This document shows, one piece after another, positions 1-6,400 of a stretch of 11,687 bases of DNA. Every line of letters starts with the position of its first letter. Within the stretch, counting starts at the first letter, position 1. The stretch spans positions 1-11,687 of the forward strand of contig DRTC01000209.1 in assembly GCA_011372345.1 (NCBI GenBank). The letters are read 5' to 3'. The translations under genes were made by a program, and so were the position numbers. This stretch comes from Candidatus Cloacimonadota bacterium. GTDB lineage: Bacteria > Cloacimonadota > Cloacimonadia > Cloacimonadales > TCS61. The notes below the pieces were generated by a model. It searched no databases, was not told where the DNA came from, and saw nothing but the letters and a program-made list of their open reading frames with translations.

Positions 1-314
1 ATTTTTGAATAATAGTTTTGGGATAAATATTTGTTGATCTGCTTGATAACCTTTATTTTCCGATTTCTTCCAATAATTTTTATCTCTACTTTTTCTAATA
101 AAACAGGGAAAAGGTGACTATCCTTAATTATGATTAAAACTGGAAGTTCCGAATTATTCTTCTTACTTGTTCTGATCGGAACATCAGCAATGATTTCCGG
201 TTGTTTCTGATAGTATCTCGGTTTTAATAATTTGATTTGATAATGGGTTTCAGCATATAGTCCGAATAAAGGAAGGAAAGAAACAGGAGAAAGTAAACAG
301 GAGAAAAGATTCAT
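1..314 (-). CDS. Unrecognised exported protein, N-terminal part (runs off the left edge)
   Basis: The minus strand is open from an ATG at 314-312 to the window edge, giving 104 codons with no stop. The first 20 or so residues are hydrophobic (MNLFSCLLSPVSFLPLFGLY) and look like a signal peptide ending near AETHY. The rest alternates hydrophobic and charged residues (for example LPVLIIIKDSHLFPVLLEKV), which suggests beta strands. I do not recognise the family. No in-frame ATG, GTG or TTG lies between the start and the upstream stop at 341-339, so the start is nearly forced. There is no Shine-Dalgarno site: the 15 bases before the ATG are AT-rich. The start lies only about 15 nt past the terminator of the pilin-like gene, so expression would depend on read-through or a promoter inside that terminator region. 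Real coding is likely because the frame is uninterrupted and signal-peptide-like, but the function is unknown. Confidence 0.6.
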   Translation of the reverse strand, partial: MNLFSCLLSPVSFLPLFGLYAETHYQIKLLKPRYYQKQPEIIADVPIRTSKKNNSELPVLIIIKDSHLFPVLLEKVEIKIIGRNRKIKVIKQINKYLSQNYYSK

Positions 315-328
315 AATTTTATTTGAAC

Positions 329-366
329 AAAAAAACCTTCAAAATGGAATTCCCACATTGAAGGTT
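329..366 (-). terminator. Intrinsic terminator of the pilin-like gene
   Basis: A perfect 9-bp inverted repeat (AACCTTCAA at 334-342 and TTGAAGGTT at 358-366) encloses a 15-nt loop that contains GGAATTCC. Read on the minus strand it is followed at once by a run of seven T (complement of 329-335). It begins 26 bp past the stop codon of the pilin-like gene at 393. Confidence 0.85.
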
Positions 367-392
367 AAATTCACAAAACATTTAAAAAGATT

Positions 393-827
393 TTAAGGAA
401 GCCAGTTCGGATCGATTATACTTTTGGAAATTTTATCATCTCCAACACCCCACGGACCTTGCGGAAGATAATAATAAATCGATGCTCCTTTTTTCCCGAA
501 ATTTTCATTTGTGGTCGCGACAACCGTGCTGTCAGTCAAAGAATAATCAAAGAAAAAATCGGTTCCCTGTTTTTCCATTTTATTTTCAACATTGAGCATA
601 CTCACATCAAAAGCATAATATCCGTTTTCAGGATCGTTTTTGAAAGCAACATCAGCCCGGGCAAGGATCTGAATATTTTTTATTGCTTCTTTAATTTTTT
701 CATGATTCTGTTTATCTGTCCGCAATGGAATTATCAAAGTAAAAACAATCCCCACCAACATTATGATCATCAATAATTCTATTAAAGAGAATTTACCTTT
801 TTTCTCGATCGACATATTTTCAGACAT
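393..827 (-). CDS. Type IV pilin / type II secretion pseudopilin-like protein
   Basis: This encodes 144 residues from an ATG at 827-825, which has GGAGG (832-836) four bases upstream. A longer frame can begin at a TTG at 866, but it would place this ribosome site inside the gene, so the ATG is preferred. After a short positively charged leader comes the class III (prepilin) signal KGKFSLIELL, followed by a hydrophobic helix IIMLVGIVFTLIIPL that would act as membrane anchor and assembly helix. The soluble part is about 110 residues, starts with an amphipathic helix (HEKIKEAIKNIQILARADVA) and ends with an aromatic, Gly/Pro-rich segment, as in GspG-like major pseudopilins and minor pilins. Such proteins are cleaved by a prepilin peptidase and polymerise in the envelope. 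Counting from the conserved Glu at +5 puts Phe at +1 and Lys, not Gly, at -1. No secretion or pilus ATPase genes lie next to it, so its machine is elsewhere and its exact role is unknown. Confidence 0.85.
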   Translation of the reverse strand: MSENMSIEKKGKFSLIELLMIIMLVGIVFTLIIPLRTDKQNHEKIKEAIKNIQILARADVAFKNDPENGYYAFDVSMLNVENKMEKQGTDFFFDYSLTDSTVVATTNENFGKKGASIYYYLPQGPWGVGDDKISKSIIDPNWLP

Positions 828-831
828 ATAA

Positions 832-836
832 CCTCC
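832..836 (-). promoter_or_regulatory. Ribosome binding site that fixes the pilin-like start
   Basis: GGAGG on the minus strand lies four bases before the ATG at 827-825. It decides between this ATG and the longer TTG-started frame beginning at 866. Confidence 0.8.
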
Positions 837-918
837 AATAAATTCAAGCAAAGAATTTTTAGACAAGATTGAATGTCAAATGATTTTTCATTACTATTCC
901 CATAAATTTAATTTTTCA

Positions 919-947
919 AATATAATTTTCTGAAAAAAACCTTTCAA
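919..947 (-). promoter_or_regulatory. Probable sigma-70-type promoter for the pilin-like gene
   Basis: Read on the minus strand, TTGAAA (complement of 942-947) is separated by 17 nt from TATATT (complement of 919-924). Each hexamer differs from the housekeeping consensus at one position and the spacing is ideal. Transcription would start near 912 and leave a leader of about 85 nt before the ATG at 827. This is a sequence match only. AT-rich DNA gives such matches by chance, and the promoter consensus of this organism is unknown. Confidence 0.45.
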
Positions 948-1078
948 ACCGTAAGCAGTCAAAGGATTAAAGATTTTAAGGACAAAATTCTTTACAACAT
1001 TCAACTGTTTTTTTTGTTTGCTCGAGTAAAATTAATATTTAGTTTTATGTTTAATAAGAGTAATATTGAGGAAATTTT

Positions 1079-4000
1079 ATGAGGAAATTAATTCTTATAT
1101 TATTAGTTCTTGTCTTTTTTAATTCTCTGTTTGCTAAAGAGAATGTTTATCGAAAAAAGAATGGAAATTATATTGATTACGACTCTCTTAATATTGAAAT
1201 AGAAAAAGATAAACATTACATATTTGAAGGTTCTGGCAGTTCCGGTATCGATAATGTTTTATTGTATATAAAAAGTGAAAACATATTTAATAAAGGAATT
1301 AGACCAAAAATTGAGTTCGAACCGGGAAAAAAGGGAGTATATGAACTCGATATCAGGGGATTTTTAAAAGATAAATGTCTTGTTTCTCAAAAATTTTATC
1401 TGCATGTTAAATCACCGCAATTAACTCCTGAGGAATTAATAGAAGAACCAAAAATAACAGAAATTGATTCTACAAAAATAATTGTTGAGGAAAAGCACGA
1501 AATAACAGAAAAAATAATTACAAAGGATGATACATTAAAAACTATTTTAGAGGAAAAAATAGAGAAAGAAGAAGATGAATTAGTTGAATCTTCTCCAAAA
1601 GTAAAAAAAAAATTAGTCGATCTTAATACTGCAAGTTTAGATGAACTGAAAACATTACCGATTACAGAAAAACAAGCTGATGATATTTATGATTTCCGTT
1701 TTTATCAACAATTTTTCCAGAGCATTTACGATTTAAGAAAAATTTCTTCCATCGATCAAAAAACCTTAAATAAATTGAAACCATTCGTTTCTGTTTCTCA
1801 CTATGATGATAAAGATGACGCTGCTCAGAGAAGAGAGGAAATCTATTATTTGATTCAAAGGCTTGGAAGTAATGAAGGTCTGCAGGAAGGAATGTCCGAT
1901 GTGTGGGAAGATTATCTGATAACTCCTCGTAATATCAACAAACTATCTTTTACGGAAATTCAGAATATGCCGAATGTTAATGCTCAGGATGCAGCTGCAA
2001 TTCTGAGAAGAAGAGCTTATGGAGATACACTTGCCAATGCTCGTGATCTTCGGCAGACTCCAGGTGTTACTCACTACAGTTATACGAATCTCCGAAATTA
2101 TGTATATTACAAAGAAAAACCCACTCAAAATAGACTTTTCTTCGATTACCAATTGAAATTCAATACCGAACCTTATGAAAGTGATGCTATCGAAATGTAT
2201 AAAGAACCGATGCGCGGATCGACCGAAAAAACCAGTTCATATTGGGGTTTTTTCCGGATGGATGATATTTCTGCTGCTGTGATGAACAAGATCAGGATTC
2301 GTTATCAGAATGAATGGAAAGCTGGTTTGATGTATAATTCCAATAAAGGTGAGCAAAGTTTCCTCAATGCTGATTCCAAAGAATTTTTTAATGATGCGAA
2401 ATTCTATCTTGGATATGAAAAAGAATTCGATCTTGCCGGCAGGAATTATATAAAACTTTACGGAGGAAATTTCAGGGCAACATACGGGGAAGGTCTGGTT
2501 ATGGAAAATACTGATTATTACAGTCCCCGCAAAACAGGATATGGTTTTAACAAAAGGATCAAAGGAATTATCGGTGATGTCTCGCGAACCCAGCAATATT
2601 CTTTGAAAGGATTGGCTCTCGATTGGCAGAGAAAGGAATTGAATGCTGCCGTCTTTTTCTCGATTGATAAAAAAGATGCGATAATTTATGATAATAAAGG
2701 AGATTTTCTCAAAGACGAAAACGGAGATTATGTTTATGATGCTGACTCCCTATTGATTCCAATTCCGGATGGTAAAATAGATGATCAAGATGATGCTTTT
2801 TCTTATCTCACCATGACCAGAAGATTTACTGATGATGAACTTGCTTCTGCAGAAGATTATTTCAATGTAAATACAATTGCACCCAGAAGAGATGCTGTTG
2901 AAGAAAAACTGCTCGGTGCGCATTTTGAGTATTCTCCTTTTATTGGCACGCATCTTGGTTTTACAGGGATCGAAGCAGTTTATGACCGTGATTTCATTGT
3001 TCCTGATGGAGATGATCTCAAGGATCTTCTGATCGATGATAGTTATGATTTCAATAAATGGAAATCAACCGATAATGAGATTTCCTCTCTCTATTCGACA
3101 TATTCCGATTCCACAAAATATGGATATGATCGAAATTATCGTCGTGTTCTTGGTTTAGAGTGGCAGACTACTTTGAATAATACATCTTTCCAGGGTGAGT
3201 ATGCGGAAATGTCTTTGACCGGAAATGAATTCAAGATCGGTGATGATCCGAAGGCATTGATCTTGAGTGCTTACACTTTGTTCAATGATTTCTATATACT
3301 TTCTCTTTACCGCGATTATGATCTGGAATTTGATAATCCTTATATGAGAGCATTTGCTGAAAGTTGGCGCTTTGACGATACGATTTTTGAAAAATCTTAT
3401 CTTTTCAGAAATACTCTTCTTACCGAGATGTATCTGAATTCGGCTCAACCTTCTGCTGAAAGAGGTGTTTATTTGGAGACACGTTACAGGTTTAATACCT
3501 GGATGACTTTGTCGAGACTTTATCTCGATGTCTGGGAAAGAAAATCCGATGCTCGTAAGAGTTACCGTTTTGAAGGAAAACTAGATTTCCGTCCCATCTA
3601 CCAGCAGAGATTCAGATTGCGTTTCAAACAGCAGCAGAAAAGAAACGAAGATGACCTGGATAGAGGAAAATCGCTTTCACAAGAAGCTGAAATTACTTTG
3701 TCTTCATATCTCTCTAATCGGGATAGATTTATGCTTGGTTATATTCACGGAAGAGTCGTTCAGCCACCTTATCTTTCCATTTCCGATCCGGGAGATGCCA
3801 GCGGAGATGATATGGCTCAAGCCGGGAATGTTCTTACTCACGGGGATTATATCTTTGCAGATTATACTCATAATCTTAATAAGAATCTGAAAATTATCGG
3901 TTCCTTTGCTGTCTGGAAAGGACTCGGTATCAGTTTCTGGGATTTTGAAGATGTAAATCTCGATTTTAATCATGATGACAGAGGATATAAGTATTGGCTT

Positions 4001-4183
4001 ACTATTCATAGCCGAATTGCCAATAATCTTTTCTTCTCTATCAAATACAAGTATAAAAAGCAGATGTCACGCGAACTTGAATTTAGAGAATACAATGATA
4101 TTCCTGAAACAGGACAGTATTATTATCAGAATGTTAAAACTTCCGAAACATCGATCAGGGCGCAACTTGATTGGAAGTTTTAA
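1079..4183 (+). CDS. Large outer-membrane beta-barrel protein with N-terminal helix-hairpin-helix segments
   Basis: This encodes 1034 residues, with GAGGA at 1068-1072 ahead of the ATG. A signal peptide spans about residues 1-19 (ending NSLFA). Residues 20-112 look like a small beta domain, and 115-178 are a Glu/Lys-rich, probably flexible or coiled linker. Residues 179-238 resemble the ComEA-type HHH_3 fold (VDLNTASLDELKTLP, then a second hairpin at ISSIDQKTLNKLKPF). A further HHH-like segment covers about 280-344 and contains RQTPGVTHYSYTNLRNYV. The remaining 690 residues alternate aromatic and polar residues as in a beta-barrel and end in QLDWKF, the terminal-Phe signature of outer-membrane proteins. 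The motif at 461-475 (YGGNFRATYGEGLVM) resembles a recurring motif I associate with HHH-barrel proteins of Bacteroidota. Members of this group are exported, and I know of no established function. The hairpins mostly lack the Gly-x-Gly that contacts DNA, so DNA binding is doubtful. The gene is divergent from the pilin-like gene and 24 bp before a toxin-antitoxin pair. Confidence 0.8.
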   Translation: MRKLILILLVLVFFNSLFAKENVYRKKNGNYIDYDSLNIEIEKDKHYIFEGSGSSGIDNVLLYIKSENIFNKGIRPKIEFEPGKKGVYELDIRGFLKDKCLVSQKFYLHVKSPQLTPEELIEEPKITEIDSTKIIVEEKHEITEKIITKDDTLKTILEEKIEKEEDELVESSPKVKKKLVDLNTASLDELKTLPITEKQADDIYDFRFYQQFFQSIYDLRKISSIDQKTLNKLKPFVSVSHYDDKDDAAQRREEIYYLIQRLGSNEGLQEGMSDVWEDYLITPRNINKLSFTEIQNMPNVNAQDAAAILRRRAYGDTLANARDLRQTPGVTHYSYTNLRNYVYYKEKPTQNRLFFDYQLKFNTEPYESDAIEMYKEPMRGSTEKTSSYWGFFRMDDISAAVMNKIRIRYQNEWKAGLMYNSNKGEQSFLNADSKEFFNDAKFYLGYEKEFDLAGRNYIKLYGGNFRATYGEGLVMENTDYYSPRKTGYGFNKRIKGIIGDVSRTQQYSLKGLALDWQRKELNAAVFFSIDKKDAIIYDNKGDFLKDENGDYVYDADSLLIPIPDGKIDDQDDAFSYLTMTRRFTDDELASAEDYFNVNTIAPRRDAVEEKLLGAHFEYSPFIGTHLGFTGIEAVYDRDFIVPDGDDLKDLLIDDSYDFNKWKSTDNEISSLYSTYSDSTKYGYDRNYRRVLGLEWQTTLNNTSFQGEYAEMSLTGNEFKIGDDPKALILSAYTLFNDFYILSLYRDYDLEFDNPYMRAFAESWRFDDTIFEKSYLFRNTLLTEMYLNSAQPSAERGVYLETRYRFNTWMTLSRLYLDVWERKSDARKSYRFEGKLDFRPIYQQRFRLRFKQQQKRNEDDLDRGKSLSQEAEITLSSYLSNRDRFMLGYIHGRVVQPPYLSISDPGDASGDDMAQAGNVLTHGDYIFADYTHNLNKNLKIIGSFAVWKGLGISFWDFEDVNLDFNHDDRGYKYWLTIHSRIANNLFFSIKYKYKKQMSRELEFREYNDIPETGQYYYQNVKTSETSIRAQLDWKF

Positions 4184-4196
4184 AAAGAAAATAATT

Positions 4197-4201
4197 GGAG
4201 G
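4197..4201 (+). promoter_or_regulatory. Ribosome binding site supporting a GTG start
   Basis: GGAGG sits six bases before GTG at 4208-4210. It supports GTG as the start of the antitoxin gene, since no ATG lies in frame close by. Confidence 0.75.
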
Positions 4202-4207
4202 TTTATC

Positions 4208-4459
4208 GTGTCTATTATTGCTTTACCCGCTCATTTTGATGGTAAGCGAATTTGTTTAGATGAACCATTTAATTTAAAAATGGATACTAAACTAATTGTA
4301 ACCATTCTGCCAACTATAGTAACACAAGATATTGATAACGAACATAAAAATTGGTTATTTTTATCAGGTCAAAGACTGGAAGATGCTTATGGAGAAAATG
4401 AGCCTGAATATTCATTAGATTTAATTAAAGAGGTAAATCCAGACTATGAAGCAAGGTGA
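4208..4459 (+). CDS. Antitoxin of a MazF/PemK-type toxin-antitoxin pair
   Basis: This is an 83-residue protein from a GTG start with a strong GGAGG site. The N-terminal half (ALPAHFDGKRICLDEPFNLK, then TKLIVTILP) matches the pattern of small antitoxins of the AF2212/DUF104-like type, a short beta-rich domain that pairs as a dimer and may bind the operator. The C-terminal half (WLFLSGQRLEDAYGENEPEY, ending NPDYEAR) is the acidic, aromatic tail type that wraps and blocks the toxin. The family name is from pattern recognition. The role is well supported by the next gene, a MazF-family toxin, whose start codon lies inside this gene (14-nt overlap). This gives the usual antitoxin-first order. Antitoxins of this kind usually repress their own promoter, but I see no obvious operator palindrome in the 24 bp before the start. 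Transcription may come from the upstream gene or from inside its 3' end. Confidence 0.75.
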   Translation: MSIIALPAHFDGKRICLDEPFNLKMDTKLIVTILPTIVTQDIDNEHKNWLFLSGQRLEDAYGENEPEYSLDLIKEVNPDYEAR

Positions 4460-4814
4460 TGTGGTTCTTACACCAATACAACAAGCTGATGGAAAACTCA
4501 AAGAAAGACCTGCAATTATTCTCAGGGAGATGCCATCTTATGGTGATTTCCTTGTTTGTGGTATAAGCACCCAATTACATCAACATGTCAAAGATTTTGA
4601 CGAGATCATTTCTCCTGCAGATAAAGATTTTAAATCAAGTGGTTTACTTAAAAAATCTTTGATCAGGCTTGGTTTTCTTGCGGTGTTATCCCGTAAACGC
4701 ATATTAGGTTCTATTGGTGAAATCTCAATAAAACGGCATAAACATTTATTGAAAAATCTCAGCGACTATCTTGTTAGTAACTCTACAAAGAATAAAAGTA
4801 GAACTTTTTTATAA
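4446..4814 (+). CDS. MazF/PemK-family toxin (endoribonuclease)
   Basis: This is a 122-residue protein of normal length for the family. It starts with MKQGDVVLTP, the typical first beta strand, followed by KLKERPAIILRE (18-28), which carries the conserved Arg-Pro of the active-site region. ISTQ (40-43) corresponds to the Thr/Ser catalytic position. The segment SSGLLKKSLIRLGFLAVLSR (64-83), followed by KRILGSIGEIS, is the characteristic C-terminal strand-helix part. Family members cut single-stranded RNA, usually mRNA, at short specific sites and are neutralised by the partner antitoxin. Arg21 and Thr42 are the likely catalytic residues, by family analogy. The gene overlaps the antitoxin by 14 nt and has no close Shine-Dalgarno site (the nearest GAGG is 12 nt away), so its translation is probably coupled to that of the antitoxin. 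It looks intact. The last ten residues (STKNKSRTFL) look like an unstructured tail. Confidence 0.88.
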   Translation: MKQGDVVLTPIQQADGKLKERPAIILREMPSYGDFLVCGISTQLHQHVKDFDEIISPADKDFKSSGLLKKSLIRLGFLAVLSRKRILGSIGEISIKRHKHLLKNLSDYLVSNSTKNKSRTFL

Positions 4815-4900
4815 AATGTTAGCAACAAAATATAATCTTAATTTCCTTTTTTTCCCTCTTTTTCAAGAAAGGGTCAGGATGAGTTAAATAATAAAGTTTT

Positions 4901-4905
4901 GGAGG
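4901..4905 (+). promoter_or_regulatory. Ribosome binding site of the PorV/FadL-like gene
   Basis: GGAGG lies four bases before the ATG at 4910. The 95-bp gap between the toxin gene and this start otherwise holds only a pyrimidine-rich tract (about 4843-4863). No convincing hairpin terminator is visible there. Confidence 0.7.
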
Positions 4906-4909
4906 ATAA

Positions 4910-6301
4910 ATGAAGAGATTATTAATGATCTTCTTAACGCTTTTTATAATAAACGGACTTTTTTCCTTTTCGCTTCTGGACAGCTACTCAGGGAATTATG
5001 TGAGCAATATCGATAGTCGAATTGCTGCCATGGGAGGAGCATCAGTTTCCGGAGGGATCAGGCTTTTTGACAGCAATGTAAATCCGGCAAATATCGGCTT
5101 TCTAACGGAAGGATTTGGCACTCAATTGGCTCTCGGTTTTATAAAAAACGATGATGATCGGGCTTTACCGATGTATAATTCCTTTGATGCGTATGTCGAT
5201 GATGCAACTTATGTCACCAATGTGAATTTTTTTGAGCAATATGCTCTGGGAATGTATTACAAAAAAGATTTTAAGGATTTTGGATTATCTGCTGCCTTGA
5301 TGTATAAACCTTATTTGAATTTTGAGAACAATTATATCGAGGAAGTCAGGAATAATGCTAATTCCAATGATGATGGTTATCCTCCTATAATTGCCAAGAA
5401 TTTTATCGAAGGTGAAGGAGTTATCAATAAGATCAGTTTCTCAACAGCTTTTACATATAAAAATTTCTTATCTCTCGGTATAGAAATTTCTCAAATGAAA
5501 GGTGATAATAATTCCAGCAGAAGAATTGTCTGGAGTGATTATGCGAATGATGTAATGGGAGAAGGTGTTTTGCAGGATTCGTTAAGTTCAATGGAAAGAG
5601 AATTTGAAAAAATCGGTTTTAAGATCGGCAGCAGGATGAAAGTCAATCGGAGATTCGGTCTGGGATTGAGTTATGAACCAAAACAGACATTCGATGTAAC
5701 AGGGAATATAAATGGAATTGATGTTGATGATGTAATCTATCTTTATACAACAAAATTAGATTCATTAGATATTCCTTTTATCTCAGATAGTTTAACTTAT
5801 GCTGATTTTACAACTCCTTCCAGAATTCGCTTCGGTTTTTCCTATGAACCGAGAAATATTATGAGGACTTACTTTAATGGAGATGTGGAATTCGTTAAAT
5901 GGACTGATATTTTTTCTTTGTATGAAAATGAGTTGAATTTTTATTTTGGGGTGGAACATCAATTAGAAAATGGAATTCCTTTTCGTTTAGGATTCAGCTA
6001 TCAAACCGAATATCAAATAATCGATGATTCCGGATCGATGTATGCACAAAAACTCAATATTCCTGCTTATACTGTCGGTTCCGGTTTCAAGTTATATAAG
6101 AATCTTGTCTGCGATGTTTCCGTAGAATTTTCAAAAAGACAATATGAAACTCTGGATCTTTTCCCGGATGAAGTTTATGATCATGAAGAACTCTGGGTAA
6201 ATTATCAATATGTAAATATATCAAATAGAGGTTGGGAAAATCCGGATAAAGTTACGGAATCATTCTTGAAATTACAGACTTCTTTGACTTTTAAATGGTA
6301 A
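4910..6301 (+). CDS. Outer-membrane beta-barrel protein, PorV/FadL-like
   Basis: This encodes 463 residues with a signal peptide of about 20 residues (MKRLLMIFLTLFIINGLFSF). The mature N-terminus contains RIAAMGGASVSGG (37-49) and SNVNPANIGFL (55-65). These are the paired MGGA and NPA motifs of the PorV/PorQ/UPF0164 group, a branch of the FadL-like barrels in which this segment plugs the pore. The rest is alternating beta strands with short turns, and it ends in TSLTFKW, with the aromatic C-terminus expected for insertion into the outer membrane. FadL relatives pass hydrophobic compounds. PorV proteins of the Bacteroidota escort proteins with C-terminal sorting domains out of the type IX secretion channel. 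Which role applies cannot be told from sequence alone, although a sorting-domain protein at 11339-11687 makes the PorV role thinkable. The gene follows the toxin gene by 95 bp and precedes the nucleotidase by 99 bp on the same strand. Confidence 0.75.
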   Translation: MKRLLMIFLTLFIINGLFSFSLLDSYSGNYVSNIDSRIAAMGGASVSGGIRLFDSNVNPANIGFLTEGFGTQLALGFIKNDDDRALPMYNSFDAYVDDATYVTNVNFFEQYALGMYYKKDFKDFGLSAALMYKPYLNFENNYIEEVRNNANSNDDGYPPIIAKNFIEGEGVINKISFSTAFTYKNFLSLGIEISQMKGDNNSSRRIVWSDYANDVMGEGVLQDSLSSMEREFEKIGFKIGSRMKVNRRFGLGLSYEPKQTFDVTGNINGIDVDDVIYLYTTKLDSLDIPFISDSLTYADFTTPSRIRFGFSYEPRNIMRTYFNGDVEFVKWTDIFSLYENELNFYFGVEHQLENGIPFRLGFSYQTEYQIIDDSGSMYAQKLNIPAYTVGSGFKLYKNLVCDVSVEFSKRQYETLDLFPDEVYDHEELWVNYQYVNISNRGWENPDKVTESFLKLQTSLTFKW

Positions 6302-6303
6302 AT

Positions 6304-6367
6304 ATGTTCGACTTGTGAACGACTCGAGATAGAGGAACAAAGAGAAAAAAAGAAGTACGAGTTGAAA
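6304..6367 (+). repeat. Intergenic imperfect palindromic repeat, copy 1
   Basis: CGACTCG at 6320-6326 can pair with CGAGTTG at 6358-6364 (seven pairs, one of them G-U). The 18 nt at 6350-6367 match 10053-10070 at 14 of 18 positions. The element sits between the PorV/FadL-like gene and the nucleotidase, in otherwise ordinary AT-rich spacer. The strand is arbitrary. Confidence 0.4.
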
Positions 6368-6387
6368 TATATTGTACAATTAATTTG

Positions 6388-6392
6388 AAGGA
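6388..6392 (+). promoter_or_regulatory. Ribosome binding site of the nucleotidase gene
   Basis: AAGGA lies eight bases before the ATG at 6401 and supports that start, which also gives a complete signal peptide. Confidence 0.6.
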
Positions 6393-6400
6393 AAGTTAAA

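Noticed and set aside
459..776. Plus-strand frame of 105 codons opposite the pilin-like gene
   Set aside because: It is a shadow of the pilin gene: no ribosome site, no recognisable domain, and the opposite strand has a clear signal and terminator.
828..866. Longer N-terminus of the pilin-like gene starting at TTG 866
   Set aside because: It would bury the GGAGG site four bases before ATG 827, and it puts an unneeded 13-residue extension before a prepilin leader that is already complete.
1017..1047. Bacteroidota-type promoter (TTTG, 19 nt, TAGTTTTA) ahead of the HHH-barrel gene
   Set aside because: It fits the TTTG/TAnnTTTG pattern loosely, but such matches are common in this AT-rich spacer, the organism's promoter type is unknown, and no sigma-70 match supports it.
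2237..2596. Minus-strand frame of 119 codons inside the HHH-barrel gene (and similar ones at 3155-3448 and 3704-4009)
   Set aside because: These are antisense shadows of a long, clearly coding gene, with no start context or recognisable domains.
1079..4183. DNA-uptake (ComEA/ComEC) competence locus
   Set aside because: HHH segments and a nearby pilin suggest it, but there is no ComEC, no pilus ATPase or secretin, and the hairpins lack the DNA-contact glycines.
3972..4259. Plus-strand frame of 95 codons across the end of the HHH-barrel gene
   Set aside because: It overlaps both the barrel C-terminus and the antitoxin start in another frame and has no protein-like pattern.
4815..4909. Terminator after the toxin gene
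   Set aside because: There is a T- and C-rich tract (about 4843-4863) but no stem of useful length before it. CCCT/AGGG at 4853-4873 gives only four pairs.
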